Under the pieces are notes generated by a model that made no database searches, had not been told where the DNA came from, and was given only the letters and a program-made list of their open reading frames with translations. A stretch of DNA of 13,439 bases from JALXDT01 sp964634755 (GTDB taxonomy: Bacteria > Acidobacteriota > Aminicenantia > JAMOAD01), in contig CAZWJH010000069.1 of the NCBI GenBank assembly GCA_964634755.1, forward strand, positions 1-13,439, read 5' to 3'. Positions 1-6,535 of this stretch are shown here, one piece after another; the stretch's first letter is position 1, and the number at the start of each line of letters is the position of its first letter. The translations under genes were made by a program, and so were the position numbers.

Positions 1-46
1 CCTCTCTAAAAATCAAAAATTCAACCCGCTCTTTCATTCCTTATAG

Positions 47-76
47 TTGACTCCTCACTTATAAAAGTATTATAAA
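47..76 (+). promoter_or_regulatory. Possible distal sigma-70-type promoter upstream of the pseudopilin operon
   Basis: TTGACT at 47-52 and TATAAA at 71-76 are separated by 18 bp. A start near position 83 would give a leader of about 155 nt before the first pseudopilin ATG and would read through the hairpin at 123-149. The region is AT-rich, so a chance match is possible, and the promoter at 194-222 is closer and better matched. Confidence 0.35.
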
Positions 77-122
77 ATATTAATATTAAATATTATCACT
101 AAAAAAAAAGCTTGGCAACAGT

Positions 123-149
123 AAAAAACCTCTATCTCCGGTATTTTTT
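123..149 (+). terminator. Weak terminator-like or attenuator-like hairpin in the leader region
   Basis: AAAAAACC (123-130) can pair with GGTATTTTTT (140-149) around a 9-nt loop, leaving one bulged A at 143. The descending arm ends in six T. It may be the end of an upstream transcript or an attenuator for transcripts from the distal promoter at 47-76. The stem is mostly A-T and therefore weak. Confidence 0.3.
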
Positions 150-193
150 GGAAAGTCTTAAAATACTCAAAGATAGAAAGAATAAAGGTAGAG

Positions 194-222
194 TTGAAAA
201 AAGTAAAAAAACTATTTATAAT
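194..222 (+). promoter_or_regulatory. Promoter of the pseudopilin operon
   Basis: TTGAAA (194-199), a 17-bp spacer and TATAAT (217-222) form a near-consensus sigma-70-type promoter. The predicted start is near 229, directly before the GGAGG ribosome-binding site at 230-234 of the first pseudopilin. The leader would be only about 11 nt. Confidence 0.7.
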
Positions 223-239
223 AAAATTTGGAGGTTAAA

Positions 240-869
240 ATGAATAAAAAAGGTTTTACTTTAATTGAAATGGTGGTTGTCTTATCAGTGGTTGCAATTC
301 TCGCAGCTATATTAACACCGACAATAATGAAAAACATTAATGATTCAAAGATAGCAAGAGCTAATAATGAAGTTCAGGTTATAGCTGCAGCAATGGCATC
401 TTTTTTTAAAGATACCGGAAGATGGCCTACATCAAATGGGACTTCCGGAAATCCGGATTATCTCTACATCTTACATGGTCCTTCAACTGCAAATGATATG
501 AATGCAGGTGGTTATTCCTCTTACTGGGGTAGAGGTTCCGCATGGAGTGGTAGAAAGGATTGTTTTGAAAATCATTTGATGAGAAATCAACCCGGTCTTG
601 ATTGTACTGTTGGTGGGACTGCTTACAATACAAGTGGAGAATTAAGGTGGAATGGTCCGTATTTAACAGATTTGAAAGCTGATCCCTGGGGAGTCCTTTA
701 CTCTTCCAATGTGATAAGTCTATGGTATACAGGTGGAAATTATGAGTATTATGCAGTTTTCGTTATTTCTGCTGGACCTGATAAAATTGTCCAAACCTCT
801 TATGCACAGGATTATAGAACTACCAATCCAGCTCCCGGAGGGGATGATATAGGCGTAAGAATTAAATAA
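240..869 (+). CDS. GspG-like type II secretion pseudopilin (first of four)
   Basis: This is a 209-residue prepilin-like protein, likely a subunit of a type II secretion-like pseudopilus anchored in the inner membrane before assembly. The ATG at 240 is chosen over an in-frame TTG at 228 because GGAGG at 230-234 sits 5 nt upstream and gives the classical leader MNKKG followed by FTLIE. A prepilin peptidase would cleave after G5, leaving Phe at +1 and Glu at +5, then a hydrophobic helix to about residue 30. The GspG signature W-x-G-P-Y is followed by D148-P-W-G, and the C-terminus has a G-D-D-I-G motif like the calcium-binding end of GspG. Two cysteines in the globular part could form a disulfide. 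At 209 residues it is longer than typical GspG (about 140). It heads a coupled operon, and the next ATG lies 10 nt downstream. The exact subunit role is inferred. Confidence 0.85.
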   Translation: MNKKGFTLIEMVVVLSVVAILAAILTPTIMKNINDSKIARANNEVQVIAAAMASFFKDTGRWPTSNGTSGNPDYLYILHGPSTANDMNAGGYSSYWGRGSAWSGRKDCFENHLMRNQPGLDCTVGGTAYNTSGELRWNGPYLTDLKADPWGVLYSSNVISLWYTGGNYEYYAVFVISAGPDKIVQTSYAQDYRTTNPAPGGDDIGVRIK

Positions 870-879
870 TTATTTATCA

Positions 880-1470
880 ATGAAAAAAGGTTTTACCCTA
901 ATAGAAGTTGTAGTAGTTCTTTCTGTTATTGCTATTTTGGGTGCTGTTCTGGTTCCTACCATAATAAAGAATATAAATGACTCCAAAATTACAAAGTCCA
1001 AAAATGATACAGCATCTATTGGGAAAATGATGATTCAATGCAGGGATGATATGGGGTCCTGGCCTGTTAAGGATAGAAGCGGGAATTCAGTGAGTCTTCT
1101 GATAGGAACAAGCCCGGATCCGGACTCTTCACGGATCCCTTCTTCAAACTCCGGAATTTCGAACTGGAATAGAACACCTTCCGAGTCAATTTGGTGGGAG
1201 CTTGTAAATGTTAATAATTCTTATAGAAAAATAGACCCTAATCCTCATAATTTACCCTCCTGGAGAGGTCCGTACTTTTCTACTATTAATCTTGATCCAT
1301 GGGGTAATCCCTATCTGATAAATGCAGCTTTTCTTGAAGGAGGAGCAACTCCTGATAATAGCAAAAAAGTCTGGGTTATCTCTTCAGGTCAAAATAAATT
1401 AATGGACACAAATTTTGAAGGAACATCTCTTCAAACTGGTGAAGATGACATTGGATTTTCAATTCAATAA
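880..1470 (+). CDS. GspG-like type II secretion pseudopilin (second of four)
   Basis: A 196-residue paralogue of the preceding protein. Its leader MKKG precedes FTLIE, with Phe at +1 and Glu at +5 after predicted cleavage, then a hydrophobic helix. The first 30 residues are nearly the same as in the first pseudopilin, and even the DNA over this part is similar, pointing to tandem duplication. It keeps W-R-G-P-Y, D139-P-W-G-N-P-Y and the C-terminal G-E-D-D-I-G end, so the GspG-type calcium loop appears intact. No clear Shine-Dalgarno sequence precedes the ATG, and the first gene stops 10 nt upstream, so translation is probably coupled. Its 3' end overlaps the third gene by 26 bp. Which paralogue is the major subunit cannot be told from sequence. 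Confidence 0.83.
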   Translation: MKKGFTLIEVVVVLSVIAILGAVLVPTIIKNINDSKITKSKNDTASIGKMMIQCRDDMGSWPVKDRSGNSVSLLIGTSPDPDSSRIPSSNSGISNWNRTPSESIWWELVNVNNSYRKIDPNPHNLPSWRGPYFSTINLDPWGNPYLINAAFLEGGATPDNSKKVWVISSGQNKLMDTNFEGTSLQTGEDDIGFSIQ

Positions 1471-2590
1471 AAGAGGTGTCTCTTTAATTGAAGTAATTAT
1501 AATTATTGCTATTTTGGCAATACTCGCCGGAATTTTTGCGCCTCTTGTTTACAAGACTACCGAAACTGCAAGGTATAAAAGAGCTCAGAGTGAGCTTGAA
1601 AATTTGTACAATGCGATTTTAGGAAATCAGAAAGATTATTTTGGATATTTGGGAGATATGGGAAGATTCCCTAATACTTTGACTGAATTATATATTCAAG
1701 GAACTCAACCAAACTCTGTAGAAAATCCAACAGGTTCAGGAATTTATGCTGGGTGGAGAGGTCCTTATATCTCCACTTCCAATAATGATAACAATGGTAT
1801 TTTTGATCCTTGGGGAAATTATTATGTACAAGTATTTAATGCTTGGGGGCAGGCAAATAGCTGGATGCTTGTATGCAAAGGTAAAGACGGACAGTTTGAT
1901 AATACTGATCCGAATGCAGCTGTAAATCAGGATAATCTTTATTATCCTGATGAACCTTTAAAGTTGAATTCATATACTGTTTCAGGAAATACTTATTACA
2001 CTATATTTACTTCTCTAAGTTTAAAAAGTAAGATTTTGGACTTTGATATCTTGCCGCAAAGAGTGTCTTTTATCTTTTATGATGTAAGAAATGGTTCTTC
2101 ATACCAGAGAACCGGAACCGGAAATAGCGGACTTTTTTATAATACCACGATAGGAGTTAGAGTTATAGACGCAGCTTTTATTCTTGATGACGGAAGCTTT
2201 ATAGGAGGATCTTCTGTAAGGAATACTGTATCTCTTCTTCCTTTTACACCTACTAATAAAGAGATTACTTTTTCTTCTACTGTTGAAGGCTTTTGTAATA
2301 TTGCAATAAATTATGGCGGATGTGACCTTCCATCAAATTTTTCTCTTAACTCATCTTTTAATAGGAATAATAATAATTGTAGCGGAGCTGATATAGGTCA
2401 GACTCCTGCATTTGATGTTTATTTTGAAGGGTATAATTCTTCGGGAGAAAAAATATGGGGACCTGTTCGTATGACAAAGTATTCATCCTCTCCTCACTTT
2501 AGGTATTCAATAACAAATAGTCTATGTGGAATAAAGACATTAAGATTCTATTCAACCGGAGGGGGAGGGTGGTTTGTAAGAAACCTTTAA
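1445..2590 (+). CDS. Large GspG-like pseudopilin with C-terminal beta-rich extension (third of four)
   Basis: A 381-residue prepilin-like protein. The ATG at 1445 gives an 11-residue leader ending K-R-G, then VSLIE: Val at +1 and the conserved Glu at +5, followed by an isoleucine-rich membrane helix. A TTG at 1415 is possible but would make an unusually long leader. The GspG core has W-R-G-P-Y and D121-P-W-G-N-Y-Y, and a Q-D-N-L-Y-Y-P segment replaces the usual D-D-I-G end. After about residue 175 comes a Ser/Thr/Asn-rich, beta-predicted domain of roughly 200 residues with a few cysteines, ending S-T-G-G-G-G-W-F-V-R-N-L. The fourth pseudopilin shares this layout and ending. The size suits a minor, possibly tip-located subunit rather than the major fibre subunit (inference). 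A weak GGTGA at 1439-1443 precedes the ATG, inside the upstream gene. Its TAA overlaps the next ATG by one base. Confidence 0.78.
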   Translation: MTLDFQFNKRGVSLIEVIIIIAILAILAGIFAPLVYKTTETARYKRAQSELENLYNAILGNQKDYFGYLGDMGRFPNTLTELYIQGTQPNSVENPTGSGIYAGWRGPYISTSNNDNNGIFDPWGNYYVQVFNAWGQANSWMLVCKGKDGQFDNTDPNAAVNQDNLYYPDEPLKLNSYTVSGNTYYTIFTSLSLKSKILDFDILPQRVSFIFYDVRNGSSYQRTGTGNSGLFYNTTIGVRVIDAAFILDDGSFIGGSSVRNTVSLLPFTPTNKEITFSSTVEGFCNIAINYGGCDLPSNFSLNSSFNRNNNNCSGADIGQTPAFDVYFEGYNSSGEKIWGPVRMTKYSSSPHFRYSITNSLCGIKTLRFYSTGGGGWFVRNL

Positions 2591-3858
2591 TGAAAAAAAA
2601 TGGACTTGCTCTTATTGGGGTCATAATAGTCTTAGCTGTTTTATCAATACTTGCCGGTGTTTTGGCACCTTTAATTTTTAAGTCTGAAGATTTCAGAAAA
2701 GAGAGATCTGCCGAAAGTGAACTTAAACTAATATATAAAGCAATTTTAGGAGATTTTAAAAATAGCTTTGGTTATTTAGGAGATATGGGTATTTTTCCAC
2801 AAAATTTAAAAGATCTTTACTTGCAGGGTAATCAACCATCCTCATCGGAGGCTTTCCCAGGAAGTGGGGTTTATTACGGTTGGAAGGGACCTTACATTTC
2901 TTTGAAAAATTGTGATTCAAATGGAATAATTGATCCATATGGTAATTATTATCTCCAATTTTTTCTTAAATTAAATTCAAATTCCCCTTGTGAAAGTACA
3001 GATACGAAATGCCGTTGGTTTCTTATGTCAGAAGGAAAAGATAGAGCTTATAATTCTTCAGAACCTTTAAACAAAAGCCTTTCGGAGAATAAAGATAATA
3101 TCTATTATCCGACAAATCCTCTTATTATAGATAAAGTAAATTCTTATAATACGATACTTGTAAACAAAGAATTAAGAATTGTTGTTAGCAGAGCTTCGGA
3201 AACTCTTATAAAAAATGTAAAAATATCTGCAGTCTATTCAAACAATGGAACATCCGGGCAGATTGAATCAAATTTTTTGAATCCTGTAACATTTAATTTA
3301 CCTGCGGGGGAGAAAGTTTTTGTTATTTCTCTTGAAAATGATAATGGGGATATCGTTCAAAATTTAAAAACTCTGAGTATTACTTTTGCTAAAAAAAATA
3401 GTAATATCAAATTTTTAAGAGTAAATACTACAAATGAAGCATTGGAGATAGATAATCTGAATTTTTCTTCTCTTGTGTGCCCTACAACGACTTGTACTGG
3501 TATATGTGCGTGGCTTTGCTGTAATCCTTCTTTATCCTCGTGTAGGAATAGTCCTTTTTGGATGTATTGGTGTCAGTTATTTGGGTGTTACTCCTTATGT
3601 TGTAGCGGTAGTGGGGGAACATGCAGTTTGGATATTTCTGTAAATTCTAATTTGAACAGTGATGGGATTAATCCTCATTTTGACCTTATTATAGAGGGTT
3701 TTGATTCAAATGGAGTTAAAATTCTCTTTCCCTCACACATGCAAAAAAGCAGTAGCTCGCCTTTTTTTCATTTTACTAATAATTCTGTGAGTTGCAATTT
3801 AAAGACAATTAGAATATACTCAACAGGTGGAGGAGCTGTTTTGGTGAGGAATTTGTGA
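2590..3858 (+). CDS. Large pseudopilin lacking Glu+5, with a cysteine-rich insert (fourth of four)
   Basis: A 422-residue prepilin-like protein. The ATG at 2590 overlaps the previous stop as TAATG, which supports this start over an in-frame ATG at 2524. The leader MKKNG precedes LALIG: the invariant +5 Glu is Gly (G10) and +1 is Leu. In type II secretion, loss of Glu+5 is typical of the GspK tip subunit. The GspG core is recognisable (W-K-G-P-Y, D115-P-Y-G-N-Y-Y, K-D-N-I-Y-Y-P). It then has the same beta-rich extension as the third pseudopilin, ending S-T-G-G-G-A-V-L-V-R-N-L. Residues 297-345 contain 11 cysteines, including two CC pairs, absent from the sister protein. This may be a disulfide-rich or metal-binding knob exposed outside the cytoplasm. 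A tip role is inferred. Its stop overlaps the next ATG as TGATG. Confidence 0.76.
   Translation: MKKNGLALIGVIIVLAVLSILAGVLAPLIFKSEDFRKERSAESELKLIYKAILGDFKNSFGYLGDMGIFPQNLKDLYLQGNQPSSSEAFPGSGVYYGWKGPYISLKNCDSNGIIDPYGNYYLQFFLKLNSNSPCESTDTKCRWFLMSEGKDRAYNSSEPLNKSLSENKDNIYYPTNPLIIDKVNSYNTILVNKELRIVVSRASETLIKNVKISAVYSNNGTSGQIESNFLNPVTFNLPAGEKVFVISLENDNGDIVQNLKTLSITFAKKNSNIKFLRVNTTNEALEIDNLNFSSLVCPTTTCTGICAWLCCNPSLSSCRNSPFWMYWCQLFGCYSLCCSGSGGTCSLDISVNSNLNSDGINPHFDLIIEGFDSNGVKILFPSHMQKSSSSPFFHFTNNSVSCNLKTIRIYSTGGGAVLVRNL
3478..3624 (+). other. Cysteine-rich insert within the fourth pseudopilin
   Basis: Codons 297-345 of the fourth pseudopilin include 11 cysteines in 49 residues, with aromatic and Ser/Pro/Gly residues between them. 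The aligned stretch of the third pseudopilin has only three cysteines and is shorter. The reading frame is intact on both sides, so this is an in-frame insertion or expansion and not a frameshift. Confidence 0.75.
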
Positions 3859-5528
3859 TGAATGGAAATGTTTTTGAAGGAAATTTTGCTCTATTTTTAA
3901 AGATTGCAAATGAAAGAAAAACCGGTTCTCTTTATGTAAAAAAAGGGGATGCACTTAGAATACTTTATTTTTTAAATGGCAAATTTGCATATGCTCATTC
4001 GAATTTAAAAGGGGAAAGATTATTAGATATTATTTCATCTTCGGGGCTTCTTGCTGATGAGTATATTGAGGATGTCGTAAATAATTTGGTACCGGGAGAA
4101 TCTCTTGGAAAAATTTTCGTTGACAGAGGCTATCTTACTCCAATGCAACTTACAAAACTTGTTGAATCTCAACAGAAAAGGATATTTTTTTCTGTCTTAT
4201 TTTTAAAAGATGGTGAATTTAGGTTTTTTGAAGAGGATTTACCTACAAATATAGCTCCATTGAATATGGAAATAGTTGAACTTATAAAAGAAGGTATCTA
4301 TCAATGTAAAGACAGAGTGATAATAGCAACTCTCATGGGGAATCTTGATACTGTTTATGAAAGTGCAGAAAGTGAGTATAAAGATTTTATTGCTGAAAAG
4401 GAGATAGAGTTTTTAAGAAAACTGGAAGAGAAATTATCCTTATATGAGCTTATAAGAAAGTCAAACTATGATGAATTTGAAACTTTGAAAATTCTTCTTT
4501 TTTTGAAAATAGTTGGAGCGATTAAAGAGTATAAGGAAGAAACTGATTTTTCAGATATGGCATTTGGTGAAGAGGGAATGGAAGAAATAGAGGATAGCGA
4601 TTTGCCCATTTTTTCTCCCGAAGATGAAGAAATAGATAAAGCCTTTAAAGACATTCAGGGAAAAGATGTTGAGGAAGAGAAAATAGATACATTTGAAAAT
4701 GCAAGTGATGTTTCTTCTGAAGAGGAAGATAGTAAAATATTCACATCTCATTTGGATGAGGAAAGAGAGCTGAAATTTAAAAAGGTTTTAATTATAATAG
4801 GGCTAATTTTTCTTGCTGTTATAGTCGGAGCTATCTTTTATCTTAAAAATAGATTGGTTTCAATAGGTACGGAAGAGAGTACTCCTCAAAAAGTGTTAAA
4901 TATAGAGAAGAAAAAGGTTAAACCGGTTGTTGATAAAGGTTTTGAGAGAGAGTATGAAAAAACGGAGGAGATGGGGCAAGAGAAGCTTGGTAAAAAAGAT
5001 GAAAAAACTGTTTCAGAAGGTGAAGCTAAAACAAAGGTTAAGATGGTCACACACGATAAAAATGCTTCTCAAAAATCAGGGGACTTGAAACAAGTGCCTC
5101 GAAATAATGAAAACATAAGTTCTAAAGTTAAAAAGACAGAAAAGCCTAAGAAGCCAACTACTGAAAATAAAATAGTAAATAGAAGATCTTTGCCTGATTA
5201 TTCCTCTCTTATTAGGAAGTCAAGATTTTCGCTTGCTGCAAATAAGTATAAAAAGGCCATTTCACAAATAAATGCAGAGTATTCAATACTTCTTGAAGTT
5301 GACTGCCTTTTGGACTCTGTAAAAAATGCCTTTATAAAAGCCTCTTTTTCAAAAAAGATTTTTATAATAAATAGAAAAGTAGGGGGAAGAAGGTGTTATG
5401 CTGTTTTTTGGGGATTGTACAAAACTCAGGATGAGGCAATAAAAGGTTTAAAAAGTGTCCCCCCTTTTTTCAAATCTCAAAGTCCGAAACCCACAGTAAT
5501 TCGAATAAAGGTATTTTTGAAGAAGTGA
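3858..5528 (+). CDS. DUF4388 (PATAN) membrane protein with SPOR-like C-terminus
   Basis: A 556-residue single-pass membrane protein. The ATG at 3858 overlaps the previous stop (TGATG) and follows GGTGAGG at 3843-3849; a GTG one codon earlier is the alternative. Residues 1 to about 140 match the DUF4388/PATAN pattern: G-x-L-x-V-x-x-G...I-L-Y-F-x-x-G-x-x-x-x-A, then L-G-x-I-F-V-x-x-G-Y-L-T and a final x-G-x-F-x-F strand. An acidic linker leads to one transmembrane helix at about 310-329. A Lys-rich, low-complexity periplasmic stretch follows. The last 75 or so residues look like a SPOR (peptidoglycan-binding) fold, with the strand R-C-Y-A-V-F-W-G-L-Y followed by K-T-Q-D-E-A. The likely topology is N-in/C-out, linking a cytoplasmic adaptor domain to the cell wall. 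As the last gene of the pseudopilin operon it may position or regulate pseudopilus assembly (inference). The SPOR call is less certain than DUF4388. Confidence 0.72.
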   Translation: MNGNVFEGNFALFLKIANERKTGSLYVKKGDALRILYFLNGKFAYAHSNLKGERLLDIISSSGLLADEYIEDVVNNLVPGESLGKIFVDRGYLTPMQLTKLVESQQKRIFFSVLFLKDGEFRFFEEDLPTNIAPLNMEIVELIKEGIYQCKDRVIIATLMGNLDTVYESAESEYKDFIAEKEIEFLRKLEEKLSLYELIRKSNYDEFETLKILLFLKIVGAIKEYKEETDFSDMAFGEEGMEEIEDSDLPIFSPEDEEIDKAFKDIQGKDVEEEKIDTFENASDVSSEEEDSKIFTSHLDEERELKFKKVLIIIGLIFLAVIVGAIFYLKNRLVSIGTEESTPQKVLNIEKKKVKPVVDKGFEREYEKTEEMGQEKLGKKDEKTVSEGEAKTKVKMVTHDKNASQKSGDLKQVPRNNENISSKVKKTEKPKKPTTENKIVNRRSLPDYSSLIRKSRFSLAANKYKKAISQINAEYSILLEVDCLLDSVKNAFIKASFSKKIFIINRKVGGRRCYAVFWGLYKTQDEAIKGLKSVPPFFKSQSPKPTVIRIKVFLKK

Positions 5529-5595
5529 AATGCTTCGGGGTAAAATAAGTTGAGAGTTTTTCTCGCAGGACTAAGAATTTAACTTTGTATCCATG

Positions 5596-5613
5596 AAAAG
5601 TAAATGTACTTTT
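5596..5613. terminator. Small AT-rich hairpin between convergent genes
   Basis: AAAAGTA (5596-5602) and TACTTTT (5607-5613) form a perfect 7-bp stem with a 4-nt loop. It lies between the ends of the DUF4388 gene (5528) and the AbiEii-like gene (5636), where a bidirectional terminator would be expected. The stem has only one G-C pair, so it is weak. Confidence 0.35.
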
Positions 5614-5635
5614 ATTGGCAAAAATCCAGAATTCC

Positions 5636-6253
5636 TTATTTTTTAAGATATGTTTGAGCTCCTTTCAAAAAAAAAGTCTTTACACTATTCCAATGGGGTT
5701 CTATCGTATCAATTATTTGGTTTTCCGCATCTTTAAAAAAGACAATTGCTTTTAAGAAAAGAGAAGGATTGAATGAAGTTTCATACTTTTTTAAATTTAA
5801 TTCAATAACTCTCTCTATGTTTATATTTTTCTTGTTCATTAAAAAGTATAAATCAAAAAAATCTTTTTTTTCTCCTCTCTGAATTATGGCAATGGATTTC
5901 ATTGAAATTATATCATTATCCGAAGCCATCAGTATGTTAAATTCTTCGTTGTAGTCTGGTTGGTTTAAAAGTTTATAAGGGTATTTGAAGAAAGAGAATT
6001 TAATGTTGTTCAGGATAAAGATTAATGAAGATTCGCTTAAATCAATAATTTTATTAGGTTTAATATTATCCAAGAGAGAAAATAAATTTTTGTTAATTTG
6101 TGGTAAAAGAAAAAAATCAAAATCTTCGGAAAATCTGTGAGAGTATTTTAAATAGATAGCTGTTCCTCCGGCAAGATAAAAGCCTTCTGTTATTCCGCTC
6201 TTAACTATCTTTTTCAAACTCTCTTTTTGAGCTTTTGTTAAATTCATTTTCAT
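5636..6253 (-). CDS. AbiEii-type nucleotidyltransferase toxin
   Basis: A 205-residue protein of the AbiEii/DUF1814 nucleotidyltransferase family, the toxin of type IV toxin-antitoxin or abortive-infection modules. Some family members transfer nucleotides to tRNA or another RNA and stop growth. The signature is complete: L-A-G-G-T at 27-31, then R40-x-S-x-D44-x-D46, the metal-binding acidic pair, and later K130-D-F-F-D-L-Y-F-L with D131 and D134. An active enzyme is therefore plausible. The ATG at 6253 lies inside the upstream gene (53-bp overlap) with no clear Shine-Dalgarno sequence, so translation is probably coupled to the partner. A second Met is two codons in. The length is at the short end for the family. 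The target cannot be read from sequence. Confidence 0.8.
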   Translation of the reverse strand: MKMNLTKAQKESLKKIVKSGITEGFYLAGGTAIYLKYSHRFSEDFDFFLLPQINKNLFSLLDNIKPNKIIDLSESSLIFILNNIKFSFFKYPYKLLNQPDYNEEFNILMASDNDIISMKSIAIIQRGEKKDFFDLYFLMNKKNINIERVIELNLKKYETSFNPSLFLKAIVFFKDAENQIIDTIEPHWNSVKTFFLKGAQTYLKK

Positions 6254-6470
6254 CTATATTTAAAACTATTTTCCAGAAATTTTGGTTTCTTTCATCAAAT
6301 TTAAAATAATATTTTAAGAAAACTTTTTTTAATGTCTCCTCGTCAAATTCTTTAAGAACTGTTTTTACATCCTCCCACATAAGTGCTCTGAAAATTAATG
6401 TTTCAATGCTTTTATCATTATCCCACAAAAGATAACTCTTATCTTTTTCCTCCATACCTAAATATAACAT
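6201..6470 (-). CDS. Probable antitoxin partner of AbiEii (DUF6922-like)
   Basis: An 89-residue acidic protein encoded directly upstream of, and overlapping, the AbiEii-type gene. Its pattern (L-L-W-D near the start, F-R-A-L-M-W-E-D-V in the middle, N-F-W-K-I-V-L near the end) resembles short DUF6922-type proteins, which are often encoded beside AbiEii nucleotidyltransferases. It is not the longer winged-helix AbiEi antitoxin: no DNA-binding domain is visible. The start is uncertain. The ATG at 6470 lies only a few bases after a possible promoter; an in-frame ATG at 6455 gives 84 residues. Neither has a good ribosome-binding site. The antitoxin role is inferred from gene order and overlap. 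Confidence 0.62.
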   Translation of the reverse strand: MLYLGMEEKDKSYLLWDNDKSIETLIFRALMWEDVKTVLKEFDEETLKKVFLKYYFKFDERNQNFWKIVLNIDENEFNKSSKREFEKDS

Positions 6471-6480
6471 TAAAAACCAT

Positions 6481-6528
6481 ATTTTACAATTTTGTTCTAA
6501 ACTCTTTAATCCAAAGAAGCCGGGATTA
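6481..6528 (-). promoter_or_regulatory. Inverted repeat and weak promoter ahead of the AbiEii module
   Basis: TAATCC (6507-6512) and GGATTA (6523-6528) form a perfect 6-bp inverted repeat with a 10-nt centre. On the minus strand it abuts a weak -35 (TTAAAG, 6504-6509) and a -10 TAAAAT (6481-6486) with a 17-bp spacer, placing the start near 6474. The repeat could be an operator for the module or a weak terminator of the M23 gene, which stops at 6536. No T-run follows it on the minus strand, which argues against a terminator. Confidence 0.3.
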
Positions 6529-6535
6529 CGAATAT

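Noticed and set aside
77..239. A cyclic di-GMP or other riboswitch in the leader of the pseudopilin operon
   Set aside because: Pilin genes are sometimes controlled by such switches, but none of the conserved core words of the GEMM class could be found, and the nearer promoter at 194-222 leaves almost no leader.
2524..2589. An upstream ATG start at 2524 for the fourth pseudopilin
   Set aside because: It would add 22 residues and make an implausibly long leader. The ATG at 2590 gives a standard leader and overlaps the previous stop.
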